Part shown: positions 1 through 10,700 of the stretch, one piece after another | Position numbering within the stretch: position 1 is the stretch's first letter | Layout: each line of letters begins with the position of its first letter | Assembly (NCBI GenBank): GCA_963556145.1 | Contig: OY744473.1 | Coordinates: forward strand, 620,001 to 684,000 | DNA length: 64,000 bases | Source: Hygrocybe punicea | Taxonomy: Eukaryota > Basidiomycota > Agaricomycetes > Agaricales > Hygrophoraceae | Reading direction: 5' to 3' | Translations under genes and position numbers: made by a program | The notes under the pieces: model-generated | What the model was told of the DNA's origin: nothing | Seen by the model: the letters and a program-made list of their open reading frames with translations, nothing else | The model's database searches: none

Positions 1-643
1 GACCATATTTGCATCATTGTTCCACCATTGTTTTACCTAGCTAGCTTGTGTTTTTCCGATTTTCATAATAGCTACACCCTAGCAACCCCTATCATATAAA
101 TACTCACTGTGCTTAGTACACAAAAAGAATATGACCCCCCCCCTTTCATCCGAGCTCCTTTCTGGCTGCATCTCTGAGGCTCCAAAATGAAAGGGTGCAC
201 TGTGGCAATGTGAACAGAATCAAATACCTACTCTACCACAGTGCTGTATGAATTCTCAGGGGTTCAATCTCAATCCTAATGGTAAAGGGAGGGAGATACT
301 AGCTACAAAAGTGTGAAACAATAAGGGAACACTTCCAAGTGGTGTGAAATAAGACAAAAGCTGTGCAATGTTGTGACGAAGTATGGCTGAGTGTGGGTTA
401 GTTGTGATGTAGCGGATGTGATAACAGTGAAGCAGGAAGAAGTGCAGCAATCAGAGGTGAAGGGAGACTCAGAGATGCAGCCGGAAAGGAGCTCAGATGA
501 AAGGGGGGGTCATATTCTTTTTGTGTACTAAGCACAGTGAGTATTTATATGATAGGGGTTGCTAGGGTGTAGCTATTATGAAAATAGGAAAAACACAAGC
601 TAGCTAGGTAAAACAATGGTGGAACAATGATGCAAATATGGTC
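1..643. mobile_element. Inverted-repeat (MITE-like) element, about 643 bp
   Basis: The first ~180 bases are repeated in inverse orientation at 463-643 with only a few differences, so the stretch folds into a long stem with a ~290-base loop. The outer end reads GACCATATTTGCATCATTG and its mirror closes at 643. The element may begin a few bases before the window, so a target duplication cannot be judged. No transposase is encoded. A 64-codon frame inside (256-450) has nothing to support it. Probably a non-autonomous DNA transposon of unknown superfamily. Confidence 0.75.
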
Positions 644-1003
644 AATAAGTGAGGTGACATGAGCAGCATAGAAAGTATTTAAAGAATAAAGTATTCAGAA
701 AAATACCCCTAACAGTGTGAAACCGTCTGATAAATCCACTATTTGACATCCAGTCAATGTGCAGCCATGCAGAGGGTCTACACAGGGTCGGATTATGTCA
801 GAGATGAGCTGAATTAATTGCTTAGATGGCAGACTAATGTAGAAAACCAGCATGATGTCTGCCAGAATGCATGTGATGATAACGGAAGAAGTGTGAAGTT
901 GTAGGGCAAAGTGCTGTGTATCAGGTGAGTGTAGGGCATAGGTGGAGGGCATAGGAGTGTGTCTGAAATGTGTTGAAGTTAGAATAGGTCAAATGGAACA
1001 TTT
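644..1003. other. No gene recognised
   Basis: A/T-rich sequence between the inverted-repeat element and the DUF6589-type pseudogene. It holds only short frames (for example 695-952 on the minus strand) with no recognisable motif, and I see no repeats. Confidence 0.4.
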
Positions 1004-2740
1004 ATGAGGTCAGAGCATGCAGATGTGTATCAAGGGAACATGAAAGTGGTACACAAGAGGATGACTCTGATGCACAGTGAGGAACTAGGAAGTATTCTTG
1101 CTAACTGGCACCAACCCCCTCAGCAACATGACACTGGAATCTGGACAAGAGCTGCCAAGGAAGCCATAACCAGCTGGGCAATCAAAACTGTCTCTGACCT
1201 GATCAATGATGAAATACAGGCACTTGAGCTGACTCTCTCCATTCCAAGAGAAGATCTGTCTGAGGAATCACTGCAGGCAATCAAATGGCAAGGTCTTATT
1301 GAAGAAGTATAGTCAACTGCACCCACACTCTGGAAAATCCTCCGTAATGCCTCCTACACCCAGAAACAAGAGAAACAGAACATGATGACAATGCCTAATG
1401 TGGTCTGTTAGGCTCCTTGATGCTATAACTATTGACTACATGCAATCTGATAGACCATTCTCACTATGGTCTTAATGGCTTCCTTCTCACGATCACATCA
1501 CCACAACAAGATTCCAAAACTCCTGACTATCTATTTCAAGAGCTGTGGACTGGCTGCTAAGGCTTTCAATACGCTTAGTGCTCTTTGTATCACCATGAGT
1601 CAAAAATGGGCTTATGCAGCGATTATGGACTTATCTGAATGTGTCCAATGCTCCCTTCATGAGAATATCCACAAGTATGCTTGGTATGGAACTCACGATA
1701 ACCTCAATCTTCTGTTCCAGGTATATGAACAAAGGCTGAACAACTAGAGTCACTTTTACAGTGGCACAGTGGCAACTATCTTAATTCTCAAAGATCCTGC
1801 AGCTACCAGACCCAATGCACGTTGTTTCCAAGAGCACAAAGCTGCTGTGAGCACTCGAATCACCTTAAAAGACATCCTGAAGCTCAATCACAAGGCTGGA
1901 TCTAATATCTCCCCATGGCTGGTCTCTCATGTACTCTCATTCCTCACTGGGGCACTAGCTTTTGATTTTCAGAATTACTCCAAAAAAGATCACACCATTT
2001 TCAAGCACCCCTTTTCATGAGATCTCCTTCCTGTTGGCCCTCAGCACACCACTTGCCAATTCATGCTCAACACTGTGCATATCGAGGAAGCTTCGTATGA
2101 GAGGAATGATCGAGTCCTCAGTGAATGGTGGAAGCAACTCAAATTTGACTCCCCTGAGCAGCAAAAAAGCTGGGAGAGGATCACCTTCTTGTCTGGGTTG
2201 GCGATCAGCTTACAGTCTCAAGACTTTGCAGTCTACAGAAGTTTTGATCTCAAGATCTGACCTCTGTCGAGTGAATGTCATTTCTCCTGCCCATTTGCAG
2301 GTGGTTCCATGCCCTCTTAGCATTTGAGAACTCACTGCATTGCCAATACTATGGTACCTGTGCTGGGTTTGGCCTTATTCATGACTTTGATCTTCTCAAG
2401 TGCAAGGGTCTTCATGCACCAAGTGTGCAAGGCAATTTTCACTACAACTTTCAAGATGCCCTGTACCATGTCACAGAAGCTCGGATCCACAATCTCTGGT
2501 GTATCATTGGCAAAGTTGAAAAACTCAAAGACCTTCATCATCATAGGCCAGAGCGACTGCATGCCCTTGTGAAAACAATTGTAAAGGAGGTCACCTCAAA
2601 CCTGGTATCCTCTGGAAAGAACCCTGCCACCTGAGATGGCCTGAAGCATCAGTCAATGCAATTTGTACAAGATGCTCTCCTTTATATCAATTTTGACTAT
2701 GTGCTAGATGTTGTCGATGGTGAATCTTCAGTTGATGATG
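1004..2740 (+). pseudogene. Broken DUF6589-type fungal gene
   Basis: Conceptual fragments in all three forward frames follow one another in the order expected for one protein. A helical N-terminal piece (1004-1312) is followed by DNLNLLFQVYEQRLNN (about 1697-1747). Next come FQNYSKKDHTIFKHPF (about 1965-2017), VHIEEASYERNDRVLSEWW (2075-2131) and a tail with FHALLAFENSLHCQYYGT and ALYHVTEARIHNLW (2300-2500). From memory these match the fungal DUF6589 family, a multi-copy protein of unknown function common in basidiomycetes. At least four frame changes and several stops separate the pieces, so no functional protein is expected. Family assignment is fairly confident; exact ends are not. Confidence 0.6.
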
Positions 2741-3227
2741 TGGAGGACAGGGGCAATGATGGACTACTTGGTGGTCTTTGGCCCACTATAGGCAAAGGAT
2801 TGTGAGGCCTAGATCAGAGATGATATCACTGGGTTGCAGGGGCTGGTAGGAGCACTGCGGTGATTGGCGATGGTGGTGAAGAGTCTGAGGATGAGAGAGA
2901 TGTTATTGGCAAAGAGAAGGGAGACGGTGTAAAAGCTATTTTTCAAAATGAGAAATCACCCCCTTGTGGTGGGCTCCAAAATGATACACTAGTCAAGGTG
3001 CTGTGCACTAAAACAAGACTCTACAACTGGTGTAATTGTGAAATAAGTAGCTTCTATGAGTCTCGCAACGATTGCAATTGATAGTGCGACTTTTGCAATT
3101 AAAGTTGCGACAGTGAAAGAGGATCAAGGTAATGGAACTTAAGTAGCTGATGGTCAAACTCAAAGAAAGTAATGTTGCAATGACCTTGAGGGAGATATAA
3201 TGAAGTGGGAGGGAGGGGAACTAAGCA
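2741..3227. other. Decayed sequence, no gene recognised
   Basis: Probably the eroded tail of the preceding pseudogene. A short acidic frame at 2860-3081 has no recognisable motif. I see no repeat structure before the target duplication at 3228. Confidence 0.35.
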
Positions 3228-3235
3228 CTCTGGTG

Positions 3236-4740
3236 TAGTGCTGCCAAAGTTCAGTTCAGAACCGAACCGAACCTGGTTTGAACTCCGAATCAAACCAGAA
3301 GTTTGGTTCAGTCCAGGACCTTGGGCTGAACTGAACCCTGGGTCTGGTTTGGGGTTCAGGTAACCCCTGGGGTGTCAAAACGGTTCACAAACGGTTCAGA
3401 ACCACCGAACCGATGTCTGCAGGTGTGTATTTTTCACTCAAATGAAAGTTGTACTTACATGCTGATTTCAGCAAATTTCCATTTTAGTCACCAAAGTAAC
3501 AAAGTTTATTCTCAGCCACAACAACATCACGACAACACCCACACAAGAGTAGCCATCGAATGCAAGCATTCAAGGTAAATTGATACATTTTTACTTTCAT
3601 TATTGTTTGTTTCCTTTTACTGATACATTTTTAGGTACTCCTACTAGCCAAAACGAAGTCGGAAGCCACCACAATGAGACAACGACAATGACAATGAATG
3701 AGAATGGTGATACTACCAAGACAGCACCATGCAAGCACCAGCATGGAGGCAGTGGCAATGGCAGCACCAGCACCAACACCATCACCAGCACCAACACCAG
3801 CACCAGCGACGCACCAGCACCAACACCAACACCAACAGCAGCACCAGCACAATAGTAAGTATACTTTTTTATTTCTATGTTACTAACTACTTCGTGAAGC
3901 ATCGCAGGTCATCACCAGTACCAGCACATCACAATCACCAGCAGTAGCACTGGCAGCAACAGTGTCGACAGCACCGGCGGCGGCACCAGCCCAACACCAG
4001 CAACAGCAGCATCAACAGCAGCATCAACAGCAGCGGGAATGGCACAAGGGGTGGCACCAGCCACCAACACCAGCCCAGCGACAACACCAGCAGCAACAGC
4101 ACCAGCAGCGGCATCAACAGCACCGGGGGTGGCACAGGCATGCCCACGCGAATGCCAATGCCTCAACCATGCCAACATACACACCGTTGTCCACAGCAAC
4201 GGCAATGGCAATGGCAATGACGGATCACAATGGAGGCGAGGGGAGCAGTGGGAGCCATGCATCCTCCTGCTGTGCTAGGTATGCTCATTTTATTCTCTAG
4301 TACTGACTACACAAAAAAATGAACGGCGAAGCCACGGGGTCACCACCAGTGGCAGGGACCAGGTCCCCACCCCCAGTGAACACCTCGCGACCATGCAGCC
4401 CAGCGTCAATTAACGTCAGGGCTATGTTCATGAGGTTAAAGGGGGGTGGGTGCCTCACCAACACAAGGCGATACCCACAGATACAGACAAATTTAAATAT
4501 TTACCATAAGATAATGAGTTTCCTAGATAGATCAGATAGGTACAATAATATATTGTGAATTTCTTTTGTAAAATGCGTGATAATACTAAAATTGAGCATC
4601 CGAACAGTTCATGAACCCAGTTCGGGCCCTGAAAAAAAAATCTGAACGGTTCAGGGCGGTTCAGGTTTAGTTCACGTGAAATCCTGAACTGAACTCCAGG
4701 TTCAGTTCAGGGTTCAGCCAAAATGGGTTTGGTAGCACTA
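3236..4740. mobile_element. Non-autonomous TAGTG-end element with triplet repeats (E1)
   Basis: The ends are TAGTGCTGCC on the left and GGTAGCACTA on the right, flanked by a perfect 8-bp duplication CTCTGGTG at 3228-3235 and 4741-4748. Dense GGTTCAG/GAACCGAACC repeats lie just inside both ends, as in the other three TAGTG elements of this window. The interior (3690-4270) is CAC/CAG/CAA triplet repeat that is open in many frames, so the His/Gln/Ala-rich frames there are not credible genes. An 8-bp duplication fits KDZ/Zisupton or hAT transposons. The shared ends tie it to the 22-kb KDZ element. Confidence 0.85.
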
Positions 4741-4748
4741 CTCTGGTG

Positions 4749-5996
4749 CTGTCCATAACCGTAATCTACACAGCTATTTTATACAACAAGGGTTGGAGAG
4801 TGGAGGTGAAGCAAAAGGTCATGGGAAGAAAGGAAACCTAGTCTAATAGGGGTCGAAAGAAAGGAATAAGTAGGAATCACATGAAAACATAGCCAAAAAG
4901 GGTGCTGAAAGGAGGATGATGATGAGTTCATAACAAAGGGAGAACAAAGGAGTTTGGTGAGAGAAAGGGAATAAGTGTGCTAAACGAGTTAGTCTATCTA
5001 AGATGAAATGGGGCATTGCTGTATGAAAGGTGAATGATTATGCAAGATTCAGAGGCTCGATCCAATTTGGGGGCTTCTCTATTGTGGCCTTCAATTTCAT
5101 CGGAGATGATCGTGATACGATCACGAAGTTGTACTAGTGGTCATGAGCCATTGCGAAGTTGCAGCATGTCAGGCTCATTTTGAAAGATAGCTAGAACCTG
5201 TTCAATTCATTGATTTGGTGGTCAGTGTGGGTGAGTGTGTATCACCAGTGCTGATGAAATCTACAATGATTGCTCCCAACACTTGAGCGGTAATAGAAGA
5301 CTGGGGAAGGTTCGTTCATACAGGAAGTACATGAGCAAGGCATGGGCCCTTGTCCTTGCCCTCAGGAAGAAGTTGAAAAAGGATTTCAATAACTGAATTG
5401 AGGAAGCAGACCATTGTAGTAGGTATTCACGTGACTGTTGGGATTACCTAGTTTAGTCATGTAGTTGATAGTCATTCTTATCCTACGAGATCCTAGCTTT
5501 CCAGAGCCTGTGAGTAGCTTTAGGATCCCTTAGCCTACTCCACCATGAATTGACACAATTACAACAGAATATAATCAGCCAGGTGCACCAGACTGAGGCT
5601 GTAATGGAGCTTACTAAGCTAGATGCCCAGATCATGGCCCTGACAATGATTACTTTGAGATGAAGAAGGCAGAGGCACTGAAAGATGCCAATGACTTTTG
5701 GGCTCCCACCAAGAAAACACACATAAAAGTTGATGGCATACCTACAAGAACACAACCCGTCACTGATTATAACTAGAAGTTATTTGCTCAAATAATCTGT
5801 CAAATAAATCTGTTGAATACAAGTTGCGGTCAACAAATGTTCTGACTGATTTTAGCAAGCTATTTTTCAAACTCCATATCAGAACTTGCTGTCATCTAGT
5901 CTCATACCAGACTTCCTGTGATCCTCAGAGGTTGCTGAGCACTTTGTCCCAATTTGCATTGCTCGTATTGTATAGGAAGTCTGGTTACTTTCAATA
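4749..5996. other. No gene recognised
   Basis: Low-complexity-free but heavily stopped sequence in all frames. The longest frame (5483-5755, minus) shows no motif. It may be old transposon debris; I cannot name it. Confidence 0.4.
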
Positions 5997-6468
5997 GATG
6001 GGGTGTATACTAGTGAAATGCATGGGTTTACCCATGATGTATAATGGATTTGATTTGGTATTTTTATTATAAGATGGATTCTCCAAAAAGTGCTAATATT
6101 TTTACATGACCAGGTGGGTATATGATATACCTACTTGGTTGCATATCATGGGTAAGAAATATATCTCTGTAATCGTGTCTAATTCTGCTTTTCCAGGCCA
6201 TGGGTACGAAATACCCATTAAACTCCGAGTTTTTGACATTTGGATGGGTATTTCATACCCATGGTCTGAAAAAGCAGAATTAGACACGATTACAGAGATA
6301 TATTTCTTACCCATGATATGCAACCAAGTAGGTATATCATATCCACCTGGTCATGTAAGAATATTAGCACTTTTTGGAGAATCCATCTTATAATAAAAAT
6401 ACCAAATCAAATCCATTATACATTGTGGGTAAACCCATGCATTTCACTAGCACTGTAGACTACCCATC
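5997..6468. mobile_element. Palindromic MITE, about 470 bp
   Basis: The sequence from about 5997 is mirrored to about 6468 around a centre near 6230. For example CTAGTGAAATGCATGGG at 6010 pairs with its complement ending at 6450, and the match is near-continuous through the middle. The left half was thus copied almost whole to the right half, leaving a very short loop. The mirrored reading frames at 6102-6393 are a by-product. No clean target duplication was found. Confidence 0.75.
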
Positions 6469-6599
6469 ATGTGATGTAAATGCATTGCTATTACAGCAAA
6501 GTAATAGGCTTGATTGACGTGTCCATGCCTGACAATTCCTCTGCCTCAGAGCCTTCAAATGAGCCCACAAGCCCTTCTGGTGTCCTGGAAGAAGCCCAA

Positions 6600-7740
6600 G
6601 AAGCTGCCCGAAGGGATCACCACTATGACTCAGTCACTACATGGTTGATGATCAAAGATAAATTTAAAGAGCTGTTTGATGGCAAATGACCCTATGGCTG
6701 GCAAATGGATATAACGGGGGGCCCTACTGTTAGGCCGAGACTGTATAGCAATAGCCAGAACTGGATCAGGAAAGATGCTCCCTTTCGGGATGCCTCTTTT
6801 GTCCCCTGACGCTCATGACAAGATGGTGCTTGTGTTGTCCCCTCTCAATGAGCTTGAGGCAGAGCAGGTGTGTCCATTTACATCTCATCCTCATTTCCAA
6901 ATAAATGTTCTGACTTTTTACAGGCCAAATGTTTCAAGAAAATAGGCCTGATGGCAACAGCTGTCAATGGAGATGTCTATTCTGCTGATCTTCACAAAGT
7001 GAGACTCTCATTTTACTATTTGTTTCTTCTTATTACCCAGTGACATCCAGGAAATTGAATCTTGTCACTATTAAGTCTTATTCACATCTCCAGAGATGTG
7101 CTTCCGCCATCCCAATTCTGACAGCTGCTATGATCACCTGAATTTGCCAAATATCTCCTCTCAATCATCATCGATGAAGCCCATTGTATTTCTGAGTGGG
7201 GAGAAATATTTAGGAAGGACTACCCAGATCTTGGAAAGCTATGATCCTATGTACCGACTGACATCCCATTCCTGGTCACTTCGGCTACCATGACACCCAA
7301 CATCTTACTTGAGATCCAAAACATTTATGATCAATCTTGGCAATGATCACCCAAACATCATACTGATTGTTACTTGAATGGCTGGTGCTGCTGGCCATCT
7401 TGCTGAACTCAACTTTGTTCTTGATGAACCACGATCTGACAAACCTTTTATTCAAACAATCATCTTTTTCAATTCTCGGGACCTCACCTACAAGGGCTGT
7501 TGCCACCTCCAGAAGGTTGCACTGCCCAACTTATCAGGCAAGATTGACTTTATTCACACTCTACACTCACATTGAGCCAAATGCAAAGTCATAAAAGGAT
7601 TCCAATCAGGAACGATGGACATTCTATGTGCAACTAAAACCGCAGGCATGGTGGGTCAACTGCCTGATTACACAAGTGTTTATCTTTGGCTGATTATTAC
7701 TCAGGGTATGGACATACCAAACTAGTGTAAGCCATTGCTT
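6600..7740 (+). pseudogene. Broken RecQ-like DNA helicase
   Basis: Pieces in shifting frames spell a superfamily 2 RecQ-type helicase in order. They are a PYGWQ region (~6690), a Walker A remnant ARTGSGKMLPFGMP (~6750-6795), SPLNELEAEQ (~6840), KKIGLMATAVNGDVYSADLH (~6940-6997) and PEMCFRHP (~7090). They continue with a DEAHC-like remnant (~7175), TSATMTPNILLEI (~7275), FFNSRDLTYKGC (~7470) and GMDIPN (~7710). Frameshifts and stops interrupt it repeatedly, and introns may account for some breaks. This helicase type is repeated in basidiomycete genomes. The fragment stops about 50 bases before the end of the minus-strand Helitron gene. Confidence 0.65.
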
Positions 7741-7785
7741 TGCATGGCATGTTACTCGTCCCTTTTTTTAGCAAGAGAACAAATA

Positions 7786-10700
7786 TTAAGATTGAGCATA
7801 TATAAACAGTACAGCATTATTACCATTACATGACAATAAATTAATATTTGAAAAGTCATCTATATCACCTTCATTAATACAAATTGATCTGGTTGATATA
7901 CCATCATGAAACCATACCATGCTGTCGATGAATATACGGGCAGTAAAATGTGCATCACCAAAGTACACAATTCCTCTCAATGTGAAAGCAGTGGATATGT
8001 CATCAATTAACAAGTTTATAATTTGACTAACTATTAAATTCTCAATAGAGTCAATTGTAAACATGATTAGAGGTGGAATTTTGTTAAATGCAATAAATTT
8101 AGTAATCTCTCCCCAACACAATTGACATTTGTGCCGTTGTCTATTAACTATGATTTGAGCAAGACATGCTGAGATTGTTCTAGAAAATGAAAATGAACAA
8201 TGAAAGATGGCATCACATCTATCATTTTCCAGAATGGTTATGTTTTCACAATTCATACATTTAAGACAAGTTGAAGTCATTGGTTCATTTGCTTTCATTA
8301 TATAATGGGCCAAATCACTTATGGCAATGCCAACTTGACCATAAGGAAATATTCCGGGTTTATCTTGATGCAATAAATGTCTGATTGTATTTCTAACTGT
8401 TTCTAAATCTGTTGTGTGATTCTTGGATCGTTTGAATCCTAAGCTCAAAATCTTTAATATTTCATTGATGCTATTGAATCTTTTTTTCCAACTTGATGGA
8501 TCTTCATTCCATATTGCTAGTAATATTGTAAAGAGTGAATCATAAGCACAGCTCCAATCTTGCGCATCCCATATAAACCCTTTTGGTTCATTTAATTCAA
8601 TAGTACTTGTTTTTCGTCTTTTTTTCACTATGGAAGATGAACTTACAACTTGTTGTAATTTTCGTTTGTTATTTTGCAATACATTGGCTGTGGAATTTTT
8701 ATGAGTGACAGTGATTGGAACAGTTCCTTTTGCAGGAACAAAGTTGAGGTTTCTGAAATCTGCCTTTTGATTTTTGTTCATAGGTTTAATTAATTGCCAT
8801 GGAGAGGGCTGTGTTGTGTATTGATTTAGTTGCTTCGTGGCTTTCCATGCAATAGCATGATGAATGTTTTTTGGAATATATGACTTTCCTTTCCATTTTC
8901 TAAATTGATCAATGATAGAATTTTGCTGATCTCCCTTGACATGGTCTGGTAAGAGTCCTTGATATTTCAGTTTGGTAATCTCATCAAGCAGTTCTAATTC
9001 TCTGAATTCTTGCCTGAGATATCCAGAAGCACCACCTGTAATTACTTTAGGATCAAAGCCTTGCATGATGATAGTTCCTGCTGCAGAAGCACTTCTTGAT
9101 AAGCAAGTATAATAGGATTGGTGGTTTCTACAGCTACTGAGGTCAACTACATTGTTAGGACGAGTACATCCTTGACATGCATAATCAGTCATTGCAAAAT
9201 TAGGCAGTACCAACACTTGTTCTCTTGACAAAGATATCACATCATCATTGGGTAATGAGCACATGGTGGAAGTGACATGTTTTGTAATCGGAACCACATT
9301 TTCAGGAAGTCCTTCTATGTTAATTCTTTTTGGAGGATTCAATAATCTGACAAATAAAGTGTCCAGTACAGTTTGTTGCTCAGGACCTATTGCACTCTGC
9401 CAACCCACAACTATGCCCTCTGCTCCTTTGGTAATGCAGCACTCTGTTGCATCATTGTTTCTCAGCATCACTGGCATGCCTACACATAAGTCCAATCTTC
9501 CTGGTATATGATCAGAGGATGATGCATGTGGTTGGCTCCAAAGTAGCTTTTGGAGTGAAGGTTCCAATATCTTTGTGTGTTGAATAGGATCCAAAATTGT
9601 TGACATGTGATGAGATTTTCTTTTGCTATTGGAACTAGTAGGATCATTCCATCTGTCTATGGAATAGAATGATGTTAATGGTCTCCTATTTTCAGCAGCA
9701 AAATGTTGAATACCAAGTTCATTGATTTTGTCTTTTTGTGCATTCAATGCAGTTATAACTGACATATTCCTGAATTTCTTTTGGGCTAATTTTGAATCAT
9801 TTGGACCTTTTCCTGCAACACAAGTACGAAGAAATGCAATATCTTTGGGAGTACATGCTTTGTACCTCATGTTTTCCAAAGCAAGCCTCAGTTGGACATC
9901 TTCTTCTGACTGATTGGTTTGTCTCATATTTTCACGTAATATAACAACTGTTGTAATTTGATGCCAAAGAGCTTTTCCTATAGCTGCTTCCTGATTTGCT
10001 ATAGTTTGACTGGAATTGATTTGGACACCAACAGTTCCAGAGTACAAAGGAGCACCACTCATAGCCGGTGGAAGTTGGCCAAAATCTCCTGCAAATATCA
10101 TATTAATTTTACCAAATGGTTCATCATAAACACCATGTGCTTTGGCACACTGAGCACCGATTTTATACATATCTCTGCAAGATAACATTGACACCTCATA
10201 AATGAAAATATAATCCACACCATCAAGATTGGCACGGACTTGTGCAAGGGAACGAGATGATCCTCCCTGATTAATTCCCAGAATGGAGTGATATGTAGAT
10301 CCATTTACAAGGGCAGCAGCACCACCAGTTAGTGCAAGAACCACAAATCGATGATTTTCATTGTGTTTACCAAAAAAACTAGTCAATGCTTTGATGACTT
10401 GTGATTTCCCTGTGCCTGCCATCCCACCAAGATACATGCGTAGCTTATCAGAACTGTTAATCAAGGTAGAGTGATTGGCAATGATATGAAATGCTCTCTT
10501 TTGGTCAGTGTTCAAGTTGTAATCATTGATAGTTACATCAATAAGATGACGATCAGTTCTGTTTGCAGGAATAAACATATGGTTGATGTATGCTGCATCC
10601 ACTATCTTGACATCATTATATTGGAAATTTGCCAATTTATCTATGGTTGCTGTGTTTGTTGGTAAATTTTTATTTCTGTCATTGATGATTTCTTTTTTCT

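Noticed and set aside
7700..7785. Helitron 3' end (hairpin plus CTRR) near 7725
   Set aside because: CTAGT is present on the minus strand but I could not find a convincing adjacent hairpin, and the mirror arm leaves the window before this point.
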